From: Deinococcus frigens DSM 12807
GTDB lineage: Bacteria; Deinococcota; Deinococci; Deinococcales; Deinococcaceae
DNA: 33,155 nucleotides
Reading direction: 5' to 3'
Assembly: GCF_000701425.1 (NCBI RefSeq)
Contig: NZ_JNIW01000040.1
Location: 1 to 33,155, forward strand
The notes beneath the pieces are model-generated. The model was not told the origin of the DNA, made no database searches, and was given only the letters and a program-made list of their open reading frames with translations. A program made the translations under genes and the position numbers. The stretch's first letter is position 1. Each line of letters opens with the position of its first letter. Below, one piece after another: positions 1 through 9,652 of this stretch.

Positions 1-136
<136 letters not shown>

Positions 137-375
137 ATGGTCTATCACTGAACTCCAGAGGAGTTCAGATGTTAGTTCGTTGACCCAAGCTTGCGCTTGG
201 CTGCCTTTTCCAGAGGAAAAGGTCTGCTTTTGAAGTCCGAAGACTTCTGTGATCCGAAAATCACCTTCGTGAGTCTGGAGATACTCCGGGGTGGACTATC
301 CGCTCACCCGCCTCTGTCGAAGCGGTCCTGTTCTCGCACTGCGTCATCTGTCATGCTGCCCGCCTCCGTGGAGGC
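137..375 (-). other. 16S rRNA leader with a chain of short stem-loops
   Basis: This is the transcribed spacer between the rRNA promoter and mature 16S. It carries a series of perfect or near-perfect short inverted repeats: 362-367/370-375 (GCCTCC/GGAGGC, at the predicted 5' end), 275-280/284-289, 261-264/269-272, 232-237/242-247, 204-211/215-222 (8 bp, 3-base loop), 185-190/195-200 and 148-156/160-168 (9 bp, 3-base loop). Such leaders normally help antitermination and pre-rRNA folding and cleavage; that role is inferred here. No boxA-like element was recognised. Confidence 0.65.
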
Positions 376-381
376 TCAGAA

Positions 382-410
382 AAGATACACGCCCACCTGG
401 GTCCTGTCAA
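382..410 (-). promoter_or_regulatory. rRNA operon promoter
   Basis: On the minus strand a perfect -35 TTGACA (405-410) and a -10 TATCTT (382-387) are separated by exactly 17 bases. This is the strongest promoter-like sequence in the window and fits an rRNA operon. The start of transcription would fall near 375, giving a leader of about 240 bases. Confidence 0.85.
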
Positions 411-724
411 CCCCTTTGACGTCACGATTTGGCTAGACGCTAGCCACGTCTCCGCGCATGTTGTTTCCGTCCATTTATGGTTAAAGCGGAAGCACAAGAA
501 TGGATTTTTCAACCTGCAAGCAGGAAATTTCTTGGACCTGCGCGGCACTCTGGCCCCCAGCGTCGCCTCTGATTCCTGACCCCGGTATCATCTCCAAAAT
601 AGCCAAAATAGAAGGGAGACTGGAACTCGCCGCCCCCTCCTTTATGCCAGTGCGCCTATACTCTGTGTTTGGCAGATGCCCGCGCCCCGTACCAAGCGGA
701 AAGGCGCGGAAGGGAGGCACGCTT

Positions 725-1829
<1,105 letters not shown>

Positions 1830-2114
1830 GGCTGGGAGCGAACGGCGATCCGAATCCGAGTCACCTCGACGGCGTGACAGAGCCTTAACTCGCTGCCTGC
1901 GCCAGCATCTGAGTGCTTTCAGGAGCGTCTCAGAAGGGATTTTTCCGAACCGGAAGCCGGAGCAGCAGGCAGTGTCACGGTTTGGTCAGGGTGGGGATGG
2001 TTTAATGGCGGCAGCTTTCCAACCAAATTTGCCCTCTTCTTTGATGGTCCAGGCCCGGACAGACCGGTCCTCTTCAACCCCTTCTTCAGCCGTTGCCCAA
2101 AAGTCACCCCATCC

Positions 2115-3101
2115 ATGACTGAATCTGACACCCGCGCCATTGCTGGCTTCACCCTGCACCGCACCCTGGGACGTGGAAACACCTCGCTGGTGCGGCTGGC
2201 GCTGGACCGGGACGGGCAGCAGGTGGCGCTCAAAATTCCGCACTTGAAGGCCCTGAACAACCAGGAAGCGGCGGAACGCTTCGGCAACGAGGTCCGGCTG
2301 ACCCTGCAATTCCGTCACCCGCATGTGATCCACGGGTATGTGGGAACCGCCTTCGGGCCGGGGGCGTTTCTGGCAATCCGCTATTACCCGGACGGCGCGC
2401 TGAACGAGCAACTGGCGCGCATTCGGGGGCGGACCCTGCCGCTGAACAGCGCCCTGCGGGTTCTGGCGGATCTGGCCTCGGCGCTGACGTACCTGCATCA
2501 CCTGGGGGCGGTGCATCAGGACCTCAAGACGCACAACGTCTACGTCGATGAGGGGGGCCGGGCGGCGCTGGGCGATCTGGGCAACACCTATTTTGTGGCG
2601 CAGGGCGGACAGGTCAGCGGCAGCCCGTACTACATGGCCCCGGAGATCTACCACGGCGAGAGCAGCAGCGCCGCCAGCGACGTGTACAGTCTGGGCATCC
2701 TGATGTACGAACTGCTGTCGGGGGAACGCCCCTACCAGGGCAGCACCTACGAGGAACTGATGGTCTCGCACATGACCCGCTTTCCCGCCCCGCTGATCCA
2801 CCTGAATCCGGCGGTGTCGCGGGCCGTTTCGCGGCTGGCCGAACAGGCGCTGGCCAAACGTCCCGGAGAGCGCCCCCACGCCGACGCCATCCGCCGCGCG
2901 CTGCTCAGCGATCTGGGCGAGACGCCCCGGGACGAGGTCTACCAGGACTCCACCGCCCCCCAGCCCGCGCAGGATGTGGGCCAGGCCACGCTGGTGGGAC
3001 GGCACGGCCCGGCCCAGCCGCGAAGTGCCCCAACCCAGGCCGAGGCCAAGCCGAAACCGCAGCGCAACGCGGGCTGGAATCCGTTCAAGCGGCGCAAATG
3101 A
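2115..3101 (+). CDS. Soluble Hanks-type serine/threonine protein kinase
   Basis: The 328-residue protein carries a full eukaryotic-type kinase fold. It shows the glycine loop GRGNTSLV (19-26), the VALK lysine K40, helix-C glutamate E59, catalytic loop HQDLKTHN (134-141, D136 and K138), DLG in place of DFG (154-156), APE (175-177) and D189 in the DVYSLG helix. Gln replaces the usual Arg of HRD, so control through activation-loop phosphorylation may differ. No transmembrane segment or sensor domain is seen. After about residue 270 there is a Pro/Gln/Lys-rich tail ending KRRK, which may be a docking or nucleic-acid-binding tail (inference). The 285 bases upstream show no convincing promoter or Shine-Dalgarno, so the start is uncertain. 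Substrate unknown. Confidence 0.9.
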   Translation: MTESDTRAIAGFTLHRTLGRGNTSLVRLALDRDGQQVALKIPHLKALNNQEAAERFGNEVRLTLQFRHPHVIHGYVGTAFGPGAFLAIRYYPDGALNEQLARIRGRTLPLNSALRVLADLASALTYLHHLGAVHQDLKTHNVYVDEGGRAALGDLGNTYFVAQGGQVSGSPYYMAPEIYHGESSSAASDVYSLGILMYELLSGERPYQGSTYEELMVSHMTRFPAPLIHLNPAVSRAVSRLAEQALAKRPGERPHADAIRRALLSDLGETPRDEVYQDSTAPQPAQDVGQATLVGRHGPAQPRSAPTQAEAKPKPQRNAGWNPFKRRK

Positions 3102-3328
3102 CGGCTGATACGGATGGCGACTCAGGTCCTCACTTCAACCCGACGGGAACGAGAAGCAAAGACTACGCGTGGCGTCGAAGAACGGACGGCGCTCTCATGT
3201 CTGTTCTGGAATTGAACGCCAGGCGAATGACCCTTCAGGTGCATCTGCTGAATGTGGAGAAGCGGGCCAGAAGCGAGCATTGAACCTTGTGCCCCCCGCG
3301 TCCCGTACCCGGATCAGGAGGTTTCACC

Positions 3329-3742
3329 ATGAACTACAAACCCACTTCTGCCCTTGCCGCCGCCGTGCTGATCGCCGCCGCCGGAGCCAGCACGACCAAA
3401 CCCGCCGATCCCAAGATGATGGACGACAAGGCGGTGGTCCACTATCTGCCCTACACCAAAGCCGCCTACGACGCCGCCAGAGGCATGAAACGGGTGCTGT
3501 TCTTCCACGCCACCTGGTGTCCCAACTGCAAGGCCGCCGACGCCGATATCGTGAAGAATCTGGGCGAAATTCCGGGGGACGTGGTGATCTTCAAGACCGA
3601 TTACGACAAGGAAGTGGCCCTGAAAAAGCAGTACGGCATCACCTACCAGCACAGTTTCGTGCTGGTGGACGGCAGCGGCAAGGCGCTGAAGAAGTGGGCG
3701 GGCGGCAAGCTCAGCACCATCATCAGCAAGACCCAGAACTGA
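3329..3742 (+). CDS. Exported thioredoxin-like protein (CPNC active site)
   Basis: The 137-residue protein has an N-terminal hydrophobic stretch (about 8-22, Ala-rich) that should act as a signal peptide or anchor. A thioredoxin-type fold follows, with FFHATWCPNCKAAD holding the redox pair C-P-N-C. The later ITYQHSFVLVDG resembles the cis-Pro region but with Gln-His where Thr-Pro is usual. AGGAGG (3316-3321) lies 7 bases before ATG 3329, which fixes the start. The next gene begins one base after the stop and encodes a CcdA-type thiol transporter, so this protein probably receives electrons from it outside the cytoplasmic membrane (inference). Target proteins are unknown. Confidence 0.88.
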   Translation: MNYKPTSALAAAVLIAAAGASTTKPADPKMMDDKAVVHYLPYTKAAYDAARGMKRVLFFHATWCPNCKAADADIVKNLGEIPGDVVIFKTDYDKEVALKKQYGITYQHSFVLVDGSGKALKKWAGGKLSTIISKTQN

Positions 3743-3743
3743 G

Positions 3744-4478
3744 ATGCTGCTGCTGCTGGTGGCCTTTGCGGGCGGCCTGCTGACCGTCCTTTCGCCCTGC
3801 GTGTTGCCTGTTCTGCCGGTGCTCCTGTCCGGCTCGGTGGGCGGGCGCGGGCGGCCCCCCGGGATCATCGCCGGGTTTATCGGCTCGTTCGTGCTGCTCA
3901 CGCTATTTCTGGCGACGCTGGTGAATGCCCTAGGCCTGAGCGTGGAAGCGCTGCGCTGGGGGGCGGTGGTGTTGCTGCTGCTGTTTGGGTTGACCCTGGC
4001 CGTTCCCGCCCTGCAACTGCGCTTTGAATTGCTGACGGCGCGTGCCATGCCGCAGGGAACGGGCAAGGGCGGCGACGGCTTTCTGGGCGGTGTGCTGGTG
4101 GGGGTCACGCTGGGCGTGGTCTGGACCCCCTGCGTCGGCCCGATCCTGGCCAGTGTCACGACGCTGGCATTAAGTGGACAGGTCACGGCCTTCGCCGCCG
4201 CCGTCACGCTGACCTACGCGCTGGGCGTGGCGATCCCGATGCTGGGCGTGATGTGGGGAGGCCGCAAGCTGCTGCACCGCCCGGCTTTAATGAACCGCCT
4301 CAGCGGCATCCAGCAGGTCTTCGGCGTGGTCCTGATGCTGTTTGCGGTGAGCATGGTCTTCGGCGTGGACCGCCAGATTCAGACGGCGCTGGTAGAGAAT
4401 CTGCCCGCGTTGCAGCAACTGACATTTTTAGAAGAAACGCCCGCTGTGCAGCGGCAACTGGAACAGACGCTGCCGTGA
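3744..4478 (+). CDS. CcdA/DsbD-type transmembrane thiol-disulfide transporter
   Basis: This 244-residue integral membrane protein has about six hydrophobic helices. The two conserved cysteine motifs of the CcdA family are present, SPCVLPVLPV near the N-terminus and WTPCVGPILA in the repeat-related middle helix. Family members carry reducing equivalents from cytoplasmic thioredoxin to extracytoplasmic partners, feeding cytochrome c maturation or disulfide repair. It starts one base after the stop of the thioredoxin-like gene, so the two act as a split DsbD/DipZ-like relay. No haem-lyase genes are nearby, so a role in cytochrome c assembly is not shown. A strong hairpin follows the stop. Confidence 0.9.
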   Translation: MLLLLVAFAGGLLTVLSPCVLPVLPVLLSGSVGGRGRPPGIIAGFIGSFVLLTLFLATLVNALGLSVEALRWGAVVLLLLFGLTLAVPALQLRFELLTARAMPQGTGKGGDGFLGGVLVGVTLGVVWTPCVGPILASVTTLALSGQVTAFAAAVTLTYALGVAIPMLGVMWGGRKLLHRPALMNRLSGIQQVFGVVLMLFAVSMVFGVDRQIQTALVENLPALQQLTFLEETPAVQRQLEQTLP

Positions 4479-4479
4479 A

Positions 4480-4532
4480 GCAGGAAGAGGGCGGCCCCAG
4501 CAAACACGATGCTAGGGCCGCCCTTTTCCTGC
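4480..4532. terminator. Bidirectional intrinsic terminator
   Basis: GGGCGGCCC (4489-4497) pairs perfectly with GGGCCGCCC (4515-4523). The stem is extended by GCAGGAAGA/TTTTCCTGC (4480-4488/4524-4532) with one weak position, so a T-run or A-run flanks it on both strands. It lies between the convergent thiol transporter (+) and cyclophilin (-) and can serve both. Confidence 0.85.
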
Positions 4533-4535
4533 TGC

Positions 4536-5105
<570 letters not shown>

Positions 5106-5112
5106 GGGGGGC

Positions 5113-5118
5113 ATTGTA
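5113..5118 (-). promoter_or_regulatory. -10 element for a leaderless cyclophilin message
   Basis: TACAAT on the minus strand lies 7 bases before ATG 5103-5105. No clear -35 is present. This matches the TANNNT-N6/7-start layout seen at several other genes here. Confidence 0.5.
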
Positions 5119-5180
5119 GCGGGGCAGGCCGGAGGCGGACGGAAAGGGTTCCCTCACTTCGCCTCATCCTGTGGCCCCGT

Positions 5181-5377
5181 TCACTCTGCACTGTCCAGAA
5201 AAATATCCTCGATCTGTGTCCTGAACAGCCGCGCCAGCTTGAACGCCAGCGGCAGCTAGGATCGTACTTGCCCGTTTCCAGCGCGTTGATGGTCTGACGC
5301 GAGACATCTAATTTGTCGGCCAGCTCCGCCTGCGTCAGATCGTGTTCGGCGCGCAGGACCTTAATGCGGTTTTTCAT
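5181..5377 (-). pseudogene. Frameshifted small Xre-family (YgzD-like) HTH regulator
   Basis: The first 41 codons encode a Cro/CI-type helix-turn-helix ([20 protein letters not shown], then [17 protein letters not shown]). One base is missing near 5255. Adding it back gives [20 protein letters not shown] and DSAE with a TGA at 5181-5183, which makes a 65-residue protein of exactly the usual length for this family. As written, the frame runs on into unrelated sequence. The gene is therefore a fresh pseudogene or carries a sequencing error. Family members are usually cotranscribed with a small membrane protein; the remnant just upstream looks like that partner. Confidence 0.8.
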
Positions 5378-5759
5378 GACCTGCTGCCGCGCCTCTTGCC
5401 ACAGAATCGGAGCGTGGCTGGCGATGAGGTCTCCAGCCGATCATGCCCGCAATAAATCCCAATGCCTGTGGGGTGATCCAGGGGCCGGGGCGCACGCCGA
5501 CGCCCAAGTGTCGTCTCTCCACCCCAAACCATTGAGCGAACGGCCCAGCATGAGGTCAGCACGCACGATGAGGCTGGCCAGGACGATGGCGGCGGGTTTT
5601 CCATCGCGCGCAGCACCAGCAGGTCGCCTTCGGTCAGTGGCAGAACAAGGCGGATCGCAGGTGCAGTAGGTCAGGCGAGGCTGAGGCGTACCTGACGGCT
5701 GAGCCAGCGCTGGGACACTGCCGAGAAGCCAGCCAGCGCGTAGCCTTCAGATCACCCAT
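5374..5759 (-). pseudogene. Decayed membrane-protein partner of the HTH regulator
   Basis: Between the aminopeptidase stop and the HTH gene, coding-like minus-strand fragments lie in different frames. In order they are [11 protein letters not shown] from ATG 5757-5759; SQRWLSRQVRLSLA, an in-frame TGA, then [57 protein letters not shown]; and [17 protein letters not shown] reading into the HTH start. Joined, they suggest a small protein with at least two hydrophobic segments, broken by about four frameshifts and one stop. Fragments were translated by hand and the family was not recognised. The dense damage argues against a single sequencing error. Confidence 0.5.
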
Positions 5760-7003
5760 TCCCCGCCGCGCATCAGCGCCTCGCGTTCGCCCGATGCCGT
5801 GAGGCCGTCCACGTCCGTCCCCGGCGTGCCGATCATCCAGTCCACGTGGATCAGGCTGTCGTTGCCGCCCGCCGCACGCAGGGTTTTTCCGTCCTCACCG
5901 CCCTGGACGTTGGTGGGATAGCAGCGCCCCAGCGCAATGTGACTGGCCGCGTTCTCGTCGAACAGCGTGTTCAGAAAGAGCGTGCCAGTCTGCGCCACGG
6001 GAGCGGAGGCGGGCACCAGCGCCACCTCGCCCAGCCGGGCCGCGCCGTCGTCGGTGGCGATCAGCGCTTTCAGGGTGTCCTCGCCCCGCTCGGCGCTGAC
6101 CTCTACCGCGTGGCCGTTCTCGAAGCGCACGCGGATGCCCTCGATCAATTGCCCACGGGCGCTGAGGGCCTTGGACGCCACCGCCACGCCGTCCACCCGC
6201 TCCCGGTGCGGCGCGGTGAAGACCTCGTCGGTGGGCAGGTTGGGCACCCCGTAGATGCCATTTTTCGCTGCCTCTCCCCCGCCCTGCCAGATGTGATTGT
6301 CGACCAGGCCCACCGTCAGATCGGTGCCGAGGTCACTGCGGAAGTGCAGGGCGCGGTACTGCTTTCCTGTGAGCAGCGTGGTCAGGCGCTTCAGTTGCGC
6401 CAGATGTGCGTCCCAGGCGGCCACTGGATCAGGGGTGTCGGCGCGCGTGACCTTGAAGATGTCGGTCCACAGCCGGGCGACGGCCTCGGCTCCAGGCAGG
6501 TGGGGATACACCCGGGCGGCCCACGCGGGGGTAGCCATGGCGGCCACGGTCCAGTTGACCTGAAAGCCGCCGATGGCCTCGCTGACCTGCTTCATGGCCC
6601 GGGCCAGCGCCTTGCTGCGCGCCGCCACCCGCGTCGGGGCGACGTCCGCCAGGAGCGCCGGATCGTCACCTACCACGCTGATAAACGCGTAACCGTCGGC
6701 CACCATCTGTTCGCGCTGGGCGCTGTGCCAGCCCGCAACAAAGCCGACTGCCACGTCCGTTCCGTCCTCGTAAAGGGCCAGATCGAGGTGTTGATCGTGG
6801 TAGGTCACGCGGACGTCGGTGGCCCCGGCGGCGTAGGCGGCGCGGACCACCAGACGCAACAGCGGCGCGGCCTCCACCGGACCGCCGACATTGACCTTGC
6901 CGCCCTGCGGCAGATTGACGCCGGTGCGGACCAGCAGTTCGGCGTAGCGGGCAAGCTGAGTCTGAAAATCGGTGGGAGAATCCGTGAAAGACGAAGAAGA
7001 CAT
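5747..7003 (-). CDS. M29-family metallo-aminopeptidase (AmpS/AmpT type)
   Basis: This 418-residue cytoplasmic exopeptidase removes N-terminal residues from peptides using two metal ions. All six metal ligands known from the Thermus-type M29 enzymes can be placed: E260 (PTDEVF), E326 (RLGEVAL), H355 (AASHIALG), Y362 (RCYP), H386 and D388 (HVDWMIG). The spacing is the same as in the Thermus enzyme with a constant offset. Length is normal for the family. On the minus strand TAGAGT (7010-7015) is followed by 6 bases and the ATG, with no Shine-Dalgarno, so a leaderless message is likely. The decayed membrane-protein gene begins inside its last codons. Confidence 0.93.
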   Translation of the reverse strand: MSSSSFTDSPTDFQTQLARYAELLVRTGVNLPQGGKVNVGGPVEAAPLLRLVVRAAYAAGATDVRVTYHDQHLDLALYEDGTDVAVGFVAGWHSAQREQMVADGYAFISVVGDDPALLADVAPTRVAARSKALARAMKQVSEAIGGFQVNWTVAAMATPAWAARVYPHLPGAEAVARLWTDIFKVTRADTPDPVAAWDAHLAQLKRLTTLLTGKQYRALHFRSDLGTDLTVGLVDNHIWQGGGEAAKNGIYGVPNLPTDEVFTAPHRERVDGVAVASKALSARGQLIEGIRVRFENGHAVEVSAERGEDTLKALIATDDGAARLGEVALVPASAPVAQTGTLFLNTLFDENAASHIALGRCYPTNVQGGEDGKTLRAAGGNDSLIHVDWMIGTPGTDVDGLTASGEREALMRGGEWVI

Positions 7004-7311
7004 AGTGCCACTCTACGGGCTACCCGGCGCGGGTGCCTCCTCCACTTCACTTGCCGGGACGCGCCGCCCCCATGCCCAGCGCCCCCATGCCCGTGACCAT
7101 GAAGGTGCGGGGAGACAGCCAAAGACCAGCACCGCCACGATGCTCACCGTCACGTCACGCTACGGCGGGATGTTCGGCCCAGACAGCGCCGAGCGCGGCG
7201 TCCTGTTCGGCAAAACGCGCTCGCTGTTTTGGGCGGAACAGAAGCCTGCAAGGACGCTTGCCCGCCCGCTCGGTCAAAGAGAGACCAGCCTTCTGATACT
7301 TGCTTTCGGAC
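7004..7311 (-). other. Intergenic stretch with a possible small-gene remnant
   Basis: There is no intact gene in these 308 bases between trmL and the aminopeptidase. On the minus strand, about 7050-7160, VTVSIVAVLVFG is followed one base out of frame by LSPRTFMVTGMGALGMGA and RPGK-stop. This looks like the hydrophobic C-terminus of a small membrane protein with a one-base deletion. No family was recognised and chance cannot be excluded. Nothing convincing was seen in the rest. Confidence 0.25.
7010..7015 (-). promoter_or_regulatory. -10 element for a leaderless aminopeptidase message
   Basis: TAGAGT on the minus strand is 6 bases before the ATG at 7001-7003. No ribosome-binding site precedes the ATG and no -35 is obvious. 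Confidence 0.5.
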
Positions 7312-7773
7312 CTACCAGTCCTCGATCTGCCGCCCCGCCTCGAAGGCCGCCGCGCCCACCGCCACGGCCAGATTCAGGCTACGGCCCGCACCAGGTTGCG
7401 GCAGCTTCAGCGCGGTCAGGCCGTCCCTGAGCCACACCGGCAGACCGCGCGATTCCGGGCCGAACAGCAGGTAATCGCCGCGCCGGAAACCCGCCCGCGT
7501 GTGCAGCGTGGTGGCGTGCGTGGAAAAGGCGAAGACCCGCGCGCCCGTGTCCAGTGCAGCCTGAAAGGCAGTCCAGTTGACGTGTTCGTGCAGGGTCACA
7601 CCCTCCAGATAGTCCATCACCGCCCGCCGGAACTCGCGGTCATGCAGGTGGAAACCGAAGGGGCGGATCAGGTGCAGCTCCGCGCCCAGCACGGCGCAGG
7701 TGCGCGCCACGTTGCCCACGTTCCCGGCCTTTTCCGGCTCGTGCAGGACGACGCGCAACAACGGCCCACTCAA
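7312..7773 (-). CDS. trmL: tRNA (cytidine/uridine-2'-O-)-methyltransferase TrmL
   Basis: This 153-residue SPOUT-family enzyme methylates the ribose of the wobble nucleotide (position 34) of certain tRNA-Leu species with S-adenosylmethionine. The three SpoU motifs are clear: [14 protein letters not shown] near the N-terminus, [12 protein letters not shown], and [13 protein letters not shown] at the C-terminal knot. Length is typical of the short TrmL form that lacks an extra RNA-binding domain. The start is TTG (7771-7773), which overlaps the TGA of ispF as TTGA, so translation is probably coupled. Confidence 0.92.
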   Translation of the reverse strand: MSGPLLRVVLHEPEKAGNVGNVARTCAVLGAELHLIRPFGFHLHDREFRRAVMDYLEGVTLHEHVNWTAFQAALDTGARVFAFSTHATTLHTRAGFRRGDYLLFGPESRGLPVWLRDGLTALKLPQPGAGRSLNLAVAVGAAAFEAGRQIEDW

Positions 7774-8273
7774 CCCTGAATCCGCGCCAGCAGCGCTGTG
7801 ACCCGCGTCTGCACATGCGCCGGGGCCAGCCCCTCGGACGTCTTGAAGCTGACGCCGACCTCCGTCTCACCCAGGCCCAGCAGGGCCGCCACATTGCTGG
7901 CGATCTGGGCGCGCAGCGGCCCCAGCCTGGGTTTGTCCAGGGTCACCACCAGGGCCACATTGACCGGCGCATACCCACGCTCGCGGACCAGTTCCAGCAC
8001 CCGCCCCAGGATCGCGCGCGAGTCCAACCCGGCCCACAGCGGATCGGTATCGGGAAAATAGTCGCCGATGTCACCCAGCGCCAGCCCCGAGAGCAGCGCG
8101 TCGGCCACCGCGTGCAGCACGGCGTCGCCGTCACTGTGGGCCACAGTTCCCACGGCGGCGTCGGGAACAGGTATGCCGCCCAGAACCAGCGAGTGACCTG
8201 CCGCCAGCCGGTGCGCGTCCTCGCCGTACCCGACGCGGAGCACCGGACCTGCCGGGTCAGCTAGAAAAACCAT
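7770..8273 (-). CDS. ispF: 2-C-methyl-D-erythritol 2,4-cyclodiphosphate synthase
   Basis: IspF converts CDP-methylerythritol 2-phosphate to the cyclic diphosphate in the non-mevalonate isoprenoid pathway, which supplies carotenoid, quinone and undecaprenyl lipid precursors. The 167-residue sequence shows GYGEDAHRL (zinc ligands D19 and H21), [11 protein letters not shown] (third zinc ligand H54), [11 protein letters not shown] and the C-terminal FKTSEGL. On the minus strand TATCTT lies 6 bases before the ATG with no Shine-Dalgarno, so it probably has its own leaderless promoter rather than depending on the glycosyltransferase operon upstream. It is followed by trmL in a 4-base overlap. Confidence 0.96.
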   Translation of the reverse strand: MVFLADPAGPVLRVGYGEDAHRLAAGHSLVLGGIPVPDAAVGTVAHSDGDAVLHAVADALLSGLALGDIGDYFPDTDPLWAGLDSRAILGRVLELVRERGYAPVNVALVVTLDKPRLGPLRAQIASNVAALLGLGETEVGVSFKTSEGLAPAHVQTRVTALLARIQG

Positions 8274-8279
8274 GTGGAA

Positions 8280-8285
8280 AAGATA
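8280..8285 (-). promoter_or_regulatory. -10 element for a leaderless ispF-trmL message
   Basis: TATCTT on the minus strand is 6 bases before the ispF ATG (8271-8273). No clear -35 is seen. Confidence 0.5.
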
Positions 8286-8419
8286 GTTGATTGCGGATTA
8301 GAAGATGTTTATTGGCGGGTGCAGGTTGATGTTCGCGGCTTCCAGTTGATCAGACCGCATGACGGAACTTCCGTTCCAATCCCCTCCGGTTGCAGAGGCA
8401 GGCGGAGCGAAACCAGACC

Positions 8420-9652
8420 TCACAACTCCCGCCCAACCGGGGAGGACTGGTCCGTCCGTGGCCCGGATGGCCCCTGGCTGAAGCGCTCCCGCGCCGCCGC
8501 GTAAATGGCGATCAACTGCTCATAATTCCGCTCGGGGGTATAGGACGCCTGGAAGGTCTGGTAGACCTGCTTGCGCATCTGCTCGCGCTCCTGCGGGTGG
8601 TCCCACAGCCAGCGGGCCTGGGCCGCCAGATCGCCCGCGTCTCCAGGCCGGAACAGCAGCCCCGTGCGGCCCGGTTCGATCAGCGCCGAAAGCGCGCCCA
8701 GATCACTGCCCAGCACCGGCAGCCCCACTCCCCAGGCTTCCACCAGGGTCATGGGAAAGCCCTCGTACCACTCCGAAGGCAGCGCCAGAAACGCGGCCCC
8801 CTGCATCAGTTCCAGCACCCCGGCGCGGTCCCGCTGCCCCAGCCAGGTCACGCCGGGCAACTTCTCGGCAGCCTCCGCCACCTGTGGGGCCAGCGGGCCG
8901 TCGCCCAGGATCTTGAGGGGAATGGTCCCGCCCAGTTCCGCCCAGGCACGCAGCAGGGTGTCCAGCCCTTTTTCCGGCGACAGCCGCCCCACGAACAGCG
9001 CGTAGCCGCCGTCTCCCGCGCCGGGTCCGGGGCTGCCTTCCAGAAAATTGGGCTTGACCGCGATGCGCTCGGCGGGCAGCCCCCCGGCGATGAACTTATC
9101 GCGGGCAAATTCGGTCAGCGCGATGTAGGCGTCCACGCCGTTGCGGTACGTGCCTGCGGCGCGGTGAACCGTCTGCATGGCTGCCACCACCGCCGACGCA
9201 CTGCGGCTGCCCCGGTAGCAACTGTGCTGTATGGCGGGCAGGGGCAACTTGCCCAGACAATCCTCGCAAACGTGGCCGCCGCGGAAGAACAGGCCGTTGG
9301 CGCACATCAGGCGGTAGTTGTGCAGGGTCTGGACCACGGCGGCCCCAGCCGAGTGCGCCCCGGCGTACACGGCAGGCGACAGAATCGGAAAAGTGTTGTG
9401 AAAATGCACGATCTCAGAGCCATGTTCGCGGACCTGCCCCTCGATCTCGCGCGCCATCTGGCGGTTCCAGAGGGTCTGGGCCGCCGCCTGGAGGCGCGGG
9501 GTCTGGGCGATCAGGTCGTTGCTGACCGTAAAGGTCCGCACGTCGTGGCCGTGCTGCTCCAGCAGCGCCGTCTCGGCGCGGAACACACTGTCCTCACCGC
9601 CCGCCTGCTGGTAGAAATTGTGAACCACCAGTACTTTCACGCCCCCGGTCAT
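8420..9652 (-). CDS. GT4-family glycosyltransferase (Cys-rich insert type)
   Basis: This 410-residue GT-B fold enzyme should transfer a sugar from a nucleotide sugar to a lipid-linked glycan at the inner membrane face. The N-terminal domain has NFYQQAGGEDSVF and VQTLHNYRLMCANG. A cysteine cluster (C in LMCANG, C-x2-C in HVCEDCLG, C in HSCYRG) is typical of one GT4 subgroup and may bind a metal. The C-terminal domain has FVGRLSPEKGLDTLL and the E-x7-E pair EGFPMTLVE. The start overlaps the stop of the preceding glycosyltransferase by ATGA, so the two are coupled. Sugar and acceptor cannot be told from sequence. Confidence 0.9.
   Translation of the reverse strand: MTGGVKVLVVHNFYQQAGGEDSVFRAETALLEQHGHDVRTFTVSNDLIAQTPRLQAAAQTLWNRQMAREIEGQVREHGSEIVHFHNTFPILSPAVYAGAHSAGAAVVQTLHNYRLMCANGLFFRGGHVCEDCLGKLPLPAIQHSCYRGSRSASAVVAAMQTVHRAAGTYRNGVDAYIALTEFARDKFIAGGLPAERIAVKPNFLEGSPGPGAGDGGYALFVGRLSPEKGLDTLLRAWAELGGTIPLKILGDGPLAPQVAEAAEKLPGVTWLGQRDRAGVLELMQGAAFLALPSEWYEGFPMTLVEAWGVGLPVLGSDLGALSALIEPGRTGLLFRPGDAGDLAAQARWLWDHPQEREQMRKQVYQTFQASYTPERNYEQLIAIYAAARERFSQGPSGPRTDQSSPVGREL

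Noticed and set aside
3098..3283. 61-codon frame starting on the kinase stop (ATGA)
   Set aside because: The overlap is suggestive of coupling, but the product is low in hydrophobic order, resembles no family I know and has no codon pattern like its neighbours. Kept as unsupported.
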